From assembly GCA_963799815.1 (NCBI GenBank), contig CAWCYG010000004.1, positions 1 to 64,000 on the forward strand: a DNA stretch of 64,000 nt. The letters are read 5' to 3'. Below are positions 8,355 through 16,360 of the stretch, piece after piece. Under the pieces are notes generated by a model. That model did no database searches. It had not been told where the DNA came from and worked only from the letters and a program-made list of their open reading frames with translations. The DNA is from JBDTSW01 sp963799815. Lineage in GTDB: Bacteria; Actinomycetota; Thermoleophilia; Solirubrobacterales; 70-9. A program made the translations under genes and the position numbers. Position 1 is the stretch's first letter, and every line of letters begins with the position of its first letter.

Positions 8355-8689
8355 GCGGGCTCCCCGATTCCGGTTCCCATGGCCAGAGGGTGGGTCATGT
8401 TCCACCCTGGGACTCGATCTCTGCGACGCGCTCGGCTGTCATTGCGAACGAGACGAGTCTGCACCCACCCACGCGAGGTCGCCATACCGGCGCGCCCTAG
8501 TCTCCGCGCGGCCCGCCGGAGACCCAGGTAAGGTCATCCCTACCGGGGGGTAGGGGGAGTAGCTTTGGCAGCGTGTCGGAACCCAGCCGGGCGCGGAATT
8601 CCGGTTACCGCGACGCCGCCAGGTACCGCGGCGGTGGCACGGGTCCCGGGCGTGGCCGCACAGTCACGGTCGAGCCCAGCCGCTGCCGG
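8355..8689. other. Intergenic region upstream of the beta-helix gene
   Basis: About 335 bp without a convincing gene. It should hold the promoter of the beta-helix gene (read leftward) and contains one copy of the GC-rich motif described at 8535-8554. A weak GC hairpin (CCGCC at 8616-8620 with GGCGG at 8630-8634) may end the truncated hydrolase transcript. Nothing else stands out. Confidence 0.5.
8535..8554 (-). promoter_or_regulatory. GC-rich palindromic motif, site 1 of 3
   Basis: Read on the minus strand: CCTACCCCCCGGTAGGGATG. CCTACC and GGTAGG form a perfect inverted repeat around four bases. Closely similar blocks occur at 10352-10371 and 13217-13236 (shared pattern CC-N-ACCCCC-GGT-N-GGGA). 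All three sit in intergenic DNA flanking the two-component locus, so a binding site for one of its regulators is a reasonable guess. Confidence 0.45.
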
Positions 8690-9019
8690 TCAGGACTGCA
8701 AGAAGGCGAGCAGGTCGGCGTTGATCGCTTCGGCCTCGGTGGTCGGCATGCCGTGCGGGAATCCCTCGTAGGTGTTCAGCGTCCCGTTCTGCACGAGTTT
8801 CGCGGAGAGCGGTCCGGAGTCGGCGTAGGGGACGACCTGGTCGTCGTCGCCGTGCATCACCAGGACCGGCACCGTGATCTGCTTGAGGTCCTCCGTGAAA
8901 TCGGTCTGGGAGAACGCAACGATGCCGTCGTAATGGGCCTTCGCTCCGCCCATCATTCCCTGACGCCACCAGTTCTTGTAGAAGATCTCGGTGCCATCGG
9001 TCGTGGTGATCGTGCCCAT
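8690..9019 (-). pseudogene. Alpha/beta hydrolase with large internal deletion (haloperoxidase type)
   Basis: The 109-residue product starts like a non-heme chloroperoxidase/alpha-beta hydrolase (MGTITTTDGTEIFYKNW) and then jumps directly to the C-terminal part: QTDFTEDLKQITVPVLVMHG, DDDQVVPY, the His-containing FPHGMPTTEAEAINADLL. About 160 residues, including the oxyanion loop and the G-x-S-x-G nucleophile elbow, are missing at residue 18 or so, in frame. The acid (Asp of GDDD) and His remain but no nucleophile does, so it cannot be an active hydrolase. It lies 38 bp downstream of the epoxide hydrolase gene on the same strand. The full family length is about 270 residues. Confidence 0.8.
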
Positions 9020-9057
9020 CAGCTATCTCCTCGTGCTTTTCGTCGCCAGGACCCCGG

Positions 9058-10263
9058 TCAACGCAGCGACCTGAAGGTCGTCCGAACTTCCTCAGAGAAG
9101 GCCTGCGGCTGCTCCCACGCGGCGAAGTGGCCGCCCTCGTCGAGCTGGTTGTTGAAGTGGATGAGGTCGGGATACGCCTTCTCCGCCCAGCTTCGGGGGG
9201 CCGGATACAGCTCGTCCGGGAAGACGCTCACGCCGACCGGTATCTCGACGCCCTTGGTGTCGAAGAACCCCAGCTTGCTCTCCCAATAGAGGCGTGCCGA
9301 GGAGATCCCCGAGTTCGTCAGCCAGTAGTGGGTGACGTTGTCCAGGACATCATCGCGCGATATGCCGCCGGGCTCCCCGACGAAGGCGCGCTCGATGAGC
9401 TCGTAGCTCGCGACGTCGTGGTCGAGCATCCAGGCCGCCAGGCCAACCGGTGAGTCCGCGATCCCGTACAGCGTCTGCGGGCGGTTCCCCATCTCGGCGG
9501 CATAGCCGGTGCCGGTCGCAAAGAAGTCGACCAGGACCTCGTATGCGTTCTTTTCCTCCGTCGAAAGCCCGGAGGGTGTTGGCTCACCGGTCTGGACTCC
9601 CTTCGACACCTCCGGTGACAGGGTCGCCGGCATGTTCGTGTGGATGCCCAGCAAGCCCTCGGGCTCAAGGAGCGCCATCTGCTCGGTGACCGCGTTGCCC
9701 CAGTCGCCGCCCTGCGCGACGAACTCCGTGTAGCCGAGGCGACTCATCAGTTCGGTCCAGGCGCGGGCCACGCGGATGGGGTCCCAGCCGGTCTCGGTCG
9801 GGTTCCCCGAAAAGCCGTGGCCCGGCAACGAGGGGATCACGAGATCGAAAGCGTCCACTGCGCTCGCTCCGTATTCCGTGGGCTTCGTGAGCGGATCGAT
9901 GATCTTCAGCTGCTCGACCGTTGAGCCCGGCCACCCGTGGGTGACGATGAGCGGCAACGCATCCGCATGCTTGGAGCGAACATGGATGAAGTGGATGTCG
10001 ACCCCGTCGATCTCGGTGACGAAGTGCGGCAGCGCCGCGAAGCGCTTCTCGAACTTCCGCCAGTCGTACTGCTCCCCCCAGTAGGCGGCCAGCGCCTGGA
10101 TGGTCTCGAGTCGGACCCCCTGGGAGGGATCTGTTTCTCGGTCGGGCCATCTGGTGGCCTGGATGCGGCTGCGCAGGTCGGCGAGCTGCTCCTCGGGTAC
10201 GTCGATCGTGAACTCGCGGATGTCCGCCGCGGTGGTCGGGGTGCGTGAGCTGGTGGTCTCCAT
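9058..10263 (-). CDS. Epoxide hydrolase with EHN domain
   Basis: A 401-residue cytosolic alpha/beta hydrolase of the microsomal-epoxide-hydrolase type. Residues 15-120 are the EHN domain (IREFTIDVPEEQLADLRSRI, RWPD). The oxyanion motif HGWPGS is at 109-114 and the nucleophile Asp187 sits in GGDWG. A catalytic His is in GGHFAAWEQP near residue 379. These enzymes open epoxides to diols through a covalent ester. Length and all core motifs are normal, so it is probably active. The start ATG is at 10263; the upstream gap to the histidine kinase (155 bp) contains GC-rich motif site 2. It is followed by the truncated hydrolase. Confidence 0.9.
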   Translation of the reverse strand: METTSSRTPTTAADIREFTIDVPEEQLADLRSRIQATRWPDRETDPSQGVRLETIQALAAYWGEQYDWRKFEKRFAALPHFVTEIDGVDIHFIHVRSKHADALPLIVTHGWPGSTVEQLKIIDPLTKPTEYGASAVDAFDLVIPSLPGHGFSGNPTETGWDPIRVARAWTELMSRLGYTEFVAQGGDWGNAVTEQMALLEPEGLLGIHTNMPATLSPEVSKGVQTGEPTPSGLSTEEKNAYEVLVDFFATGTGYAAEMGNRPQTLYGIADSPVGLAAWMLDHDVASYELIERAFVGEPGGISRDDVLDNVTHYWLTNSGISSARLYWESKLGFFDTKGVEIPVGVSVFPDELYPAPRSWAEKAYPDLIHFNNQLDEGGHFAAWEQPQAFSEEVRTTFRSLR

Positions 10264-10351
10264 GCGTCGCTCCTAGCGGTTGTGGCCGTGGGCGAGTCTC
10301 CTCCTGATGCCGTCGAGCTGCCATGCGTCTTGGCCGTACATTGGGTTCGGA

Positions 10352-10371
10352 TCCTCCCGACCGGGGGTGGG
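10352..10371 (-). promoter_or_regulatory. GC-rich palindromic motif, site 2 of 3
   Basis: On the minus strand: CCCACCCCCGGTCGGGAGGA. It matches sites 1 and 3 over the core ACCCCCGGT-N-GGGA. It lies between the divergent epoxide hydrolase (start 10263) and histidine kinase (start 10419) genes, 48 bp before the latter. A short GGGGTCACCCC palindrome overlaps its right edge at 10369-10379. Confidence 0.45.
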
Positions 10372-10418
10372 GTCACCCCTACGGAAATGGTGTTCATGCG
10401 CAAGACTTGGTGGCCGTC

Positions 10419-12059
10419 ATGGATGCGACTGGGGACCCTCACGACGGCTCCGAGTTCGAACGGCTCGCTGGAGAGCAGGCGGCTCTGCGACGAGTGGCGA
10501 CGCTCGTCGCGCAGGGGGTTCCGCCCGTGCAGGTGTTTCGTGCGGTGGCAGACGAAGTCAGCGAGCTCTTCGGCGCCGACATCTCGGCGATCGTCCGGTT
10601 CGAGAATGATGGGACGGCCACCGTGCTCGGCGACGTCGGAGGGCCCCACGAACCCGGTGCGCGCGTGTCCCTCGACCCGGGCTACGTGGTCCACACGGTT
10701 CGCCAGGCGAGCCGCTCCGCACGGTTCGACACGGACGACCCGCCCGCCGCGGACCGGGGATCCCTCGTGCAAACACTCGGTGTTCAGTCGGCGGTGGCGA
10801 GCCCGATCGTGGTCGAGGGGGAAGTATGGGGAGCGATCACCGTCGCATCGCTGCACGGCCCGCTGTCACGGACTGCTGAACGCCGGCTCAATGACTTCAC
10901 AGAGCTCGTCGGGACCGCGGTAGCAAACACGGAAGCTCGCGAGGAGGTCAAGGTGCTCGCGGAGGAGCAGGCGGCGCTCCTGCGTGTGGCCGAGCTCGTC
11001 GCACGCGACTCATCATCGGTGGAGGTGTTTCACGCGGTCGCCAAGGAGGCGCGGGGGGTATTGGACATCGAGGCCGTCGGGCTGCTGCGCTTCGAGCCCG
11101 ACGCGGTGGCTGTGCTCGTCGCCCAGTCGCAGACCCCTTGGGATCCACCCCCGTTGGGCACCCGCTTCACGCTGGATGGAGAGAACGTGGTTGCCCAGGT
11201 CGCTCATACTGGCCGGGCGGCCCGCATGGACGACTGGGGCCACGCAACCGGGGCGGTGGGGTCGATGGCGGATCTTCTGGGTGTGCGTTCCGGCGTTGCC
11301 ACTCCGATCGTCGTGGAGGGCGGGATGTGGGGGACCATGATCGCCGCCTCGAGCCAGAGCGAGCCCCTGCCGAGCGACACGGAGAACCGGCTGGAGCAGT
11401 TCGCCAAACTGCTCGCGACGTCGATCGCCAACGCCGACGGTCTCGACCGGCTCATGGCCTCGCGGGCTCGCCTCGTGACGGCCGGCGATGCCGCGCGGCG
11501 CCGCGTGGTGCAGGACCTGCACGATGGGGCGCAACAACGGCTCGTGCACGCCATCGTCACGCTCAAGCTCGCTCGCCAGGCGCTGCTCGAAGATTCCGGC
11601 GAGGTAGAGGCGCTGCTGACCACAGCGCTCGAGCAGGCGGAGCAGGGCAACGAGCAACTACGCGAGCTGGCACACGGAATCCTGCCAACGTCGCTGACGC
11701 TCGGAGGCATCGGCGCCGGCATCGACGCCCTCGTCGAACGGGTCGACCTTCCGGTCCAGGTCGACGTTCCGGCCGAACGCTTCGAGCCGGAGATCGAGGC
11801 GAGCGCATACTTCATCGTCGCTGAGGCGCTCACGAACGTCGTCAAGCACGCGCGCGCAACCAGCGCCTCGGTACGGGCAGCCAATACAGACGGCTTCCTC
11901 CACGTCGTGGTGCTTGATGACGGGGTCGGAGGCGCCGATCGCGACGGTCAAGGCCTGGTCGGGCTCGCCGACAGAGCGACTGCCCTTAGCGGGCGGCTCG
12001 AGGTCGAGAACGCGGTTCCCTGCGGCACCCGGGTGACCGCCACACTCCCCCTCGGCTGA
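10419..12059 (+). CDS. GAF-domain sensor histidine kinase, NarL/DesK-type
   Basis: A 546-residue soluble kinase without membrane segments. Two tandem GAF domains occupy about residues 25-165 and 185-330; both carry the similar phrase SPIVVEGEVWG/TPIVVEGGMWG, suggesting an internal duplication. The HisKA_3 dimerisation helix follows with the phospho-acceptor His in VVQDLHDGAQQRLV, then an HATPase_c domain with N-box EALTNVVKHA and G-box DDGVGG and GLVGLADR. It is a cytoplasmic sensor for a diffusible ligand or redox signal. I chose ATG 10419 because GAF 1 starts soon after; the frame is open further upstream. Two response regulators are encoded immediately downstream on the opposite strand, and the first is the likely partner. 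Confidence 0.88.
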   Translation: MDATGDPHDGSEFERLAGEQAALRRVATLVAQGVPPVQVFRAVADEVSELFGADISAIVRFENDGTATVLGDVGGPHEPGARVSLDPGYVVHTVRQASRSARFDTDDPPAADRGSLVQTLGVQSAVASPIVVEGEVWGAITVASLHGPLSRTAERRLNDFTELVGTAVANTEAREEVKVLAEEQAALLRVAELVARDSSSVEVFHAVAKEARGVLDIEAVGLLRFEPDAVAVLVAQSQTPWDPPPLGTRFTLDGENVVAQVAHTGRAARMDDWGHATGAVGSMADLLGVRSGVATPIVVEGGMWGTMIAASSQSEPLPSDTENRLEQFAKLLATSIANADGLDRLMASRARLVTAGDAARRRVVQDLHDGAQQRLVHAIVTLKLARQALLEDSGEVEALLTTALEQAEQGNEQLRELAHGILPTSLTLGGIGAGIDALVERVDLPVQVDVPAERFEPEIEASAYFIVAEALTNVVKHARATSASVRAANTDGFLHVVVLDDGVGGADRDGQGLVGLADRATALSGRLEVENAVPCGTRVTATLPLG

Positions 12060-12067
12060 GGAAACAG

Positions 12068-12754
12068 TCAGGGGGCGCCCGCGCGCGTTCCTTGCGACTG
12101 TCCTGACGCGCGCAGGTAGCGAATGACCGCAAGCACGCGACGGTGCTCAGTCGCAGTGGGCCCGATCTCGAGCTTGCGAAAGATCGCGGTAACGTGTTTC
12201 TCCACTGCCGCCTGCGACACGAACAGTGCCTCGGCAATGCCACGATTCGACTTGCCTTCGGCCATCTCCCTGAGCACTTCGAGATCGCGTGGGCTCAGCT
12301 CTGCCAGGGGCGATGAATCGCGTTGCCGGCCCATCATGCGAGCGACGATCTCGGGATCGAGCGCAGTGCCGCCGGCCGCAACGCGGGAGACGGCATCGAC
12401 GAAAACCGATACGTCCCCCACCCGCTCCTTGAGCAGATAGCCCACGCCCTCCGGGCGGTCGCCGATCAGGTCGACTGCGTAAGACTCCTCAAAGAACTGT
12501 GAGAGCACGACCACGCCGGTCTCCGGCCGCTTTGCGCGGAGTTCGAGCGCGGCGCGAAGGCCATCGTCCGCGTTGCCCGGTGGCATCTGGATGTCGACGA
12601 GGGCGACATCGGGGCGAAGGCCCTGGGTCCGGCGCAGGAAGTCATCCGCAGTTCCGGTCTGCGCCGCGACCTCGAGGCCGGCTCGCTCCAGTATCCCCGC
12701 GATCCCCTCGCGCAGGAGGACGTCGTCCTCGCCGATGACCACGCGGATCGGCAT
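12068..12754 (-). CDS. LuxR/NarL-family response regulator
   Basis: A 228-residue protein with a receiver domain (acidic pair ED-D at 9-11, phospho-acceptor Asp54 in ALVDIQMPP, Lys of YLLKERVG near 109) and a C-terminal LuxR helix-turn-helix (LSPRDLEVLREMAEGKSNRG, IAEALFVSQAAVEKHV). It is the natural partner of the HisKA_3 kinase encoded just 8 bp away, tail to tail. LuxR regulators bind short inverted repeats as dimers; the three GC-rich motifs around this locus are plausible targets. It probably shares an operon with the receiver-only protein 9 bp upstream. Confidence 0.92.
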   Translation of the reverse strand: MPIRVVIGEDDVLLREGIAGILERAGLEVAAQTGTADDFLRRTQGLRPDVALVDIQMPPGNADDGLRAALELRAKRPETGVVVLSQFFEESYAVDLIGDRPEGVGYLLKERVGDVSVFVDAVSRVAAGGTALDPEIVARMMGRQRDSSPLAELSPRDLEVLREMAEGKSNRGIAEALFVSQAAVEKHVTAIFRKLEIGPTATEHRRVLAVIRYLRASGQSQGTRAGAP

Positions 12755-12763
12755 CGGTCCAAA

Positions 12764-13135
12764 CTACTCCTCGTGCGCCCGCCCGGTGAGCAGCGCCCCA
12801 AGCTGGCTGTCTGGCAGGTCGTGCTTTGCGACGAACGCCGCGGCTCCCGCAGAGCGCACGCCAGCCGCCGTGATCGCATCGGACTGGACCGAGGTGATCA
12901 CGATGCGAGGGCGCCATGGCAGCGATGCCAGCTCGGACGCAAGCTCGATCCCGCTTCCGTCTGGTAGCCCCACATCGACCAGCGCGGCCTGCGGTCGCAG
13001 CCTGCTCGCGGCCTCAGTCGCGGCCGCAACCGTGGCGACCTCGCCGACGACGGAGAGTCCGAGGTCCTTGAGCATGCGCACGGCCAGTCCTCGAAACGAG
13101 GCGTCGTCATCGATCACGAGCACGGAGGTCGGCAC
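12764..13135 (-). CDS. Stand-alone receiver-domain protein
   Basis: A protein of about 123 residues with only a receiver fold: VLVIDDDASFRG at the N-terminus, phospho-acceptor Asp54 in ALVDVGLPDGSG, a conserved Ser/Thr region (VITSVQS) and Lys in AFVAKHDLP. There is no output domain. It starts at GTG 13135, directly before PTSVLVIDDD; longer upstream reading runs through an operator-like tandem repeat and is unlikely. It may compete for phosphate with the LuxR regulator or deliver it elsewhere. Same strand as, and 9 bp upstream of, that regulator gene. Confidence 0.82.
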   Translation of the reverse strand: MPTSVLVIDDDASFRGLAVRMLKDLGLSVVGEVATVAAATEAASRLRPQAALVDVGLPDGSGIELASELASLPWRPRIVITSVQSDAITAAGVRSAGAAAFVAKHDLPDSQLGALLTGRAHEE

Positions 13136-13181
13136 TTCGTGATCGTCCCAAGTCGCTGACGGGGAAGGGTAGGGCTGACCG

Positions 13182-13220
13182 GAAATGTCGGGCTGGCCCG
13201 CGAAATGTCGGGCTGGCCCG
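13182..13220. promoter_or_regulatory. Tandem palindrome, likely operator
   Basis: A 19-base block ending CGGGCTGGCCCG is repeated exactly at 13182-13200 and 13202-13220, a 20-bp period. Each copy contains the palindrome CGGGC-TG-GCCCG. Two dimer sites on the same helix face, 47-85 bp upstream of the receiver gene, fit cooperative regulator binding. GC-rich motif site 3 overlaps the right end. Confidence 0.55.
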
Positions 13221-13236
13221 ACCCCCGGTGGGGATG
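13217..13236 (+). promoter_or_regulatory. GC-rich palindromic motif, site 3 of 3
   Basis: CCCGACCCCCGGTGGGGATG on the plus strand matches sites 1 and 2. It is about 80-100 bp upstream of the receiver/LuxR operon start and also upstream of the plus-strand small gene and crotonase gene. Confidence 0.45.
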
Positions 13237-13364
13237 GTCGGAGCCCGAAGTACGGCCTGCAACATGGCGAACCGGCTTCGCTCCGAGGGAGACTCATGGC
13301 GCGGATGACACCGACCCAGGAGGTTGACGGTGACGGTTGGATCCGAAGCTGAGCTCAGAGCCGC

Positions 13365-13541
13365 ATGACCGATCCACGGCAAACGGAGATCGAGCTCAGT
13401 GCCGACATCCTCCTGCAGGTCCCGGGCGCGAAGCGCGGTTCGCAGGCCCGGCGAGCCGATCGTCCCCGCGCGTTCCCTGGCGAGGAGCCACCGCAGATCG
13501 AATACAACGAGGACGCGGGCGGGGAGAACACCGATGAGTGA
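13365..13541 (+). CDS. Small gene whose tail copies the beta-helix protein C-terminus
   Basis: A 58-codon frame from ATG 13365. Its last 20 residues, GEEPPQIEYNEDAGGENTDE, closely match the last residues of the 1021-residue secreted protein (GEEPPSIECNEDAGGLFTNE), and the DNA is also similar over about 60 bases up to the shared ATGAGTGA end. The first 38 residues are unrelated, basic and without a signal peptide. The stop overlaps the crotonase start, so its 3' end also supplies that gene's GGGGAG ribosome site. It may be a recombined 3' remnant of a paralogue, or a small functional leader gene coupled to the crotonase. Confidence 0.5.
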   Translation: MTDPRQTEIELSADILLQVPGAKRGSQARRADRPRAFPGEEPPQIEYNEDAGGENTDE

Positions 13542-14346
13542 CCTCGCGACGCTGAAGGTCCGGCAGGACGAGGGCGTGTTGTTCGCGGAAATCGCGGCGC
13601 CTCCCATGAATCTGCTCGGGCCTGAGTTGGTGCGCGACCTGGTCTCATTGATTGAACGAGCCGAGGCTGACGACGCAGTGCGCGTGATCGTGTTCACGAG
13701 CGCCGACCCCGATTACTTCATCTCCCATGTGGACTTGAAGCGAATCGCCGAGTACCGAGCCGAGGCGGCGAAGCTCACCGGTGAGGCATCGATCGCACTC
13801 TTGTTTCGCCATCTCAGCGCGAGCCGGCTCGTGACGATCGCGCAGATCGAGGGGCGCGTTCGCGCCGCCGGCAGCGAGTTCGTTCTCGCCTGTGACATGC
13901 GCTTCGCGGCGCGCGAGTCAGCGATCTTCTGTCAGTTCGAGCCGGCGTTTGGCCAGCTCCCCGGTGGCGGGGGAGCTCAGCACCTCACGCGCCTGATGGG
14001 CCGTGCGCGGGCGCTGGAGGTGATGCTGAGCGCGGAGGACTACGACGCCGCGCTGGCGGAACGCTACGGCTGGGTAAACCGTGCGCTGCCTGCCGATGCC
14101 CTGGGCGATTTTGTCAGCTCCCTCGCACACCGAATCGCCAGATTCCCGGCCGCGGGCCACCACTTGGTCAAGGACCGAGTCAACGCGATCTCACTTGCGC
14201 CCACCGAGGACTTTCGTCGCGACTCCGACTTGTTTGGCGAGTACGTGCGTACCCCAGAGGCCCAGGCACTGATCGCGGCGGCGATGAAGCGAGGCCTGCA
14301 GACGCGAAACGCAGAGCTGGCGTTCGGCCGCGTCCTAGGCGAATAG
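13534..14346 (+). CDS. Enoyl-CoA hydratase/isomerase (crotonase) family protein
   Basis: A 270-residue crotonase-fold protein. ATG 13534 follows GGGGAGAACACCG. Residues 45-75 contain the first oxyanion-forming loop (SADPDYFISHVDLKRI); residues about 105-150 hold GRVRAAGSEFVLACDMRFAA and then FEPAFGQLPGGGGAQHLTRL, the standard CoA-binding and catalytic region with a Glu retained. The usual G in EG-x-A-x-GGG is replaced by R-V-R-A-A-G, which is atypical. Substrate unknown; the fold covers hydratases, isomerases and hydrolases of acyl-CoA. The start overlaps the small upstream gene. Confidence 0.82.
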   Translation: MSDLATLKVRQDEGVLFAEIAAPPMNLLGPELVRDLVSLIERAEADDAVRVIVFTSADPDYFISHVDLKRIAEYRAEAAKLTGEASIALLFRHLSASRLVTIAQIEGRVRAAGSEFVLACDMRFAARESAIFCQFEPAFGQLPGGGGAQHLTRLMGRARALEVMLSAEDYDAALAERYGWVNRALPADALGDFVSSLAHRIARFPAAGHHLVKDRVNAISLAPTEDFRRDSDLFGEYVRTPEAQALIAAAMKRGLQTRNAELAFGRVLGE

Positions 14347-14641
14347 TCCGCTTCCCATCCAAGCGCTCCCAGGCTGTCTCACGCCCACGACCGGGCCGAT
14401 CAGCGGGCGAGAGTTTGCCCTTTCTCGCAAGGCGGCCACTTCACGGAGACGCACGGACCCAGGCATGCCGGACTTTTGCCTTTCGCGCGAAGCGACACCG
14501 CTCCTTGCGCACGCGCTGGGCCCTGGCGAATGACGGACGTCGCGCCGCGACTCGCACAGCTCGCGAGCGTGATCGACGTTGTTGCTGATCCAGACTCGCA
14601 GGTGTACTCTCGCGCCCAAGTCCCCAAACACGGAGGTCCTC
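14347..14641. other. Intergenic region after the crotonase gene
   Basis: A weak hairpin GCGAGA (14407-14412) with TCTCGC (14423-14428) lies 60 bp past the crotonase stop. The right end should carry the promoter of the following hydrolase, with ribosome site GGAGGT before its ATG. No gene seen. Confidence 0.4.
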
Positions 14642-15535
14642 ATGATCACCAGCCCGCTCCCCGACGTCGGGATTGAACTTCGGGAGGGCCATGCCGAGGT
14701 CGAGGATCAGACCTTGCATTACGTCGAGGCCGGTGAGGGGCCGCTGATCGTTCTGCTGCACGGCTTCCCTGAGTTCTGGTTCGGTTGGCGGCTGCAGATC
14801 GAGCCGCTCGTGGGGGCGGGTTTTCGGGTGGTCGCGCCCGACACGCGTGGCTACAACCTGTCATCGAAGCCAGAGGGCTTCGAGGCCTACGCCGTCGACC
14901 TGCTCGCCGCCGACATTCGCGGCCTAATCGGAGAACTCGGTGCCGAGTCTGCGCTGTTGGTCGGTCATGACTGGGGCGGAACCATCGCCTGGACCACCGC
15001 GATGAACCACCCCGAGGTGGTCGACCGACTCGCCATCCTCAATGCGGCCCATCCCCGGCGGCTCGGGGAGGGACTCCACAACCCGAACCAGCTCAGGAAG
15101 TCCTGGTACTTCTTCTTCTTTGCGCTACCAGGACTGCCCGAGGAGGTCGTGCACGCTAGAGACTGGCATTTCTTTCGACACTTCCTGAGTGACGCGAACC
15201 CGCCTTACACGCCGGAGGAAATCGAACACTACGTCGAGGCGTGGTCGCAGCCAGGCGCAGCGGCCGCGATGATCAACTACTACCGCGCCTCGGTACGACA
15301 GTCCCAGAAGGAGGCCGCAGCAAAGTTGCGCGCGATTTCGGCGCCGACGCTGGTCATCTGGGGAGAGCGCGATTCCTACCTCGGCTCCGACCTCGCCGAG
15401 CCGGGCAGCGACGACGTGCCCAACCTCGACCGCGTGGAGCGCCTGGGCGACGCGTCGCATTGGGTGCATCACGATGAAGCTGAACGCGTCAACCAAATGC
15501 TCATCGACTTCTTTGCCGGCGCGGCCGCAACATAG
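14642..15535 (+). CDS. Alpha/beta hydrolase, epoxide hydrolase type
   Basis: A 297-residue soluble enzyme. The oxyanion motif HGFPEFW starts at residue 40; nucleophile Asp110 is in VGHDWGG; a lid domain with paired aromatic residues spans about 130-220 (WYFFFFALPG, INYYRASV); the acid is in WGERDSYLG and the His in DASHWVHHDE near 273. An Asp nucleophile in the elbow indicates soluble epoxide hydrolase or haloalkane dehalogenase; the HGFPE motif favours epoxide hydrolase. ATG 14642 is preceded by GGAGGT. A 3' remnant of another hydrolase gene follows directly. Confidence 0.88.
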   Translation: MITSPLPDVGIELREGHAEVEDQTLHYVEAGEGPLIVLLHGFPEFWFGWRLQIEPLVGAGFRVVAPDTRGYNLSSKPEGFEAYAVDLLAADIRGLIGELGAESALLVGHDWGGTIAWTTAMNHPEVVDRLAILNAAHPRRLGEGLHNPNQLRKSWYFFFFALPGLPEEVVHARDWHFFRHFLSDANPPYTPEEIEHYVEAWSQPGAAAAMINYYRASVRQSQKEAAAKLRAISAPTLVIWGERDSYLGSDLAEPGSDDVPNLDRVERLGDASHWVHHDEAERVNQMLIDFFAGAAAT

Positions 15536-15537
15536 GC

Positions 15538-15639
15538 GAGATTGTCCAAAGCGACGGCCGCGGGCACTCGCTGACCATCGACAACGGCTGGCGCGAAGTT
15601 TGCGACAAGGCGGTCGAGTTCGTACAGCCGTACGTGTAG
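15538..15639 (+). pseudogene. 3' remnant of an alpha/beta hydrolase gene
   Basis: An open stretch ending in TAG encodes SDGRGHSLTIDNGWREVCDK-x-VEFVQ. The phrase GHSLTID-x-GW-x-EVAD is typical of the C-terminus of a class of alpha/beta hydrolases, where the His is catalytic. No start or upstream homologous sequence is visible; the frame would run into the preceding gene out of phase. I read it as the leftover of a deleted hydrolase gene. Confidence 0.5.
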
Positions 15640-15655
15640 GGGTGCGTCGGCGAAG

Positions 15656-16357
15656 ATGACCTCCGGTGGGGCCGACAGCCCGCGACCGCATGCCGTCACC
15701 TTCGTCACCAGCGAGCACTTCGTGCTCCAGGGTGCTCGAGCGCAGACAATCGCCGAGGCCACCGGCAGGGCGAGCATGTTCCTGGCCGCGGTCTCCGGCG
15801 GGCTCATTGCGTGGGGTCTGGTGGCCACAGCCGGCGGCATCGATGCGGCGTTCTACGCCTTCGGCCTCGTGCTGCTTCCGACGCTCGCCTTCGTCGGTCT
15901 CGTGACTTTCGAGCGTGCCGTCCAGTCGGGCACCGAGGATCAGGGGTACGCCCGCCGCATCGCACTGCTGCGTGGCTACTACTTCGACCACGCCCCCGAG
16001 ATCACCCCGTACCTGCTCAGCGTCCCGCCTCAGGAGCGATTGCACGTCCAGGGACTCGGTGGAGGCCGCTGGCAGGCCTTACGCACGGTCGCCGGAATGG
16101 TGGGCGTTATTACTGCGGTGCTCGCGGGGGCGACCGTCGGCCTGGCCGTCGCTCTGATCTCGGATCACTCACTCGTCGCGGCACTTGCCTCCGGAGCCGC
16201 CGTTGGGGTGGTCACCCTTGCCGCCCTGGTGCGCTTTCACCGGGCAGCGTGGCGCCGGGCGGAAGCCAGCCCTCTCGGAGGAAAATCCGGAAGGCTGATG
16301 GCGACCGTCGGCACGGTTGGCTCTCGGCCGGACGCTCGCTTTCCATGCTCTCCATAG
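15656..16357 (+). CDS. Membrane protein of unknown function
   Basis: A 233-residue protein with four predicted helices in two pairs: about residues 42-60 and 64-85, then about 145-170 and 172-193. The cytoplasmic-looking loop between pairs contains GYARRIALLRGYYFDHAPEI, which looks conserved in type. The N-terminal 25 residues include VTFVTSEHFVLQGAR. The last 25 residues are low in order and may run into repeat DNA (the repeat copy E begins just after the stop). No enzymatic motif is visible; function unknown. Confidence 0.65.
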   Translation: MTSGGADSPRPHAVTFVTSEHFVLQGARAQTIAEATGRASMFLAAVSGGLIAWGLVATAGGIDAAFYAFGLVLLPTLAFVGLVTFERAVQSGTEDQGYARRIALLRGYYFDHAPEITPYLLSVPPQERLHVQGLGGGRWQALRTVAGMVGVITAVLAGATVGLAVALISDHSLVAALASGAAVGVVTLAALVRFHRAAWRRAEASPLGGKSGRLMATVGTVGSRPDARFPCSP

Positions 16358-16360
16358 CAG

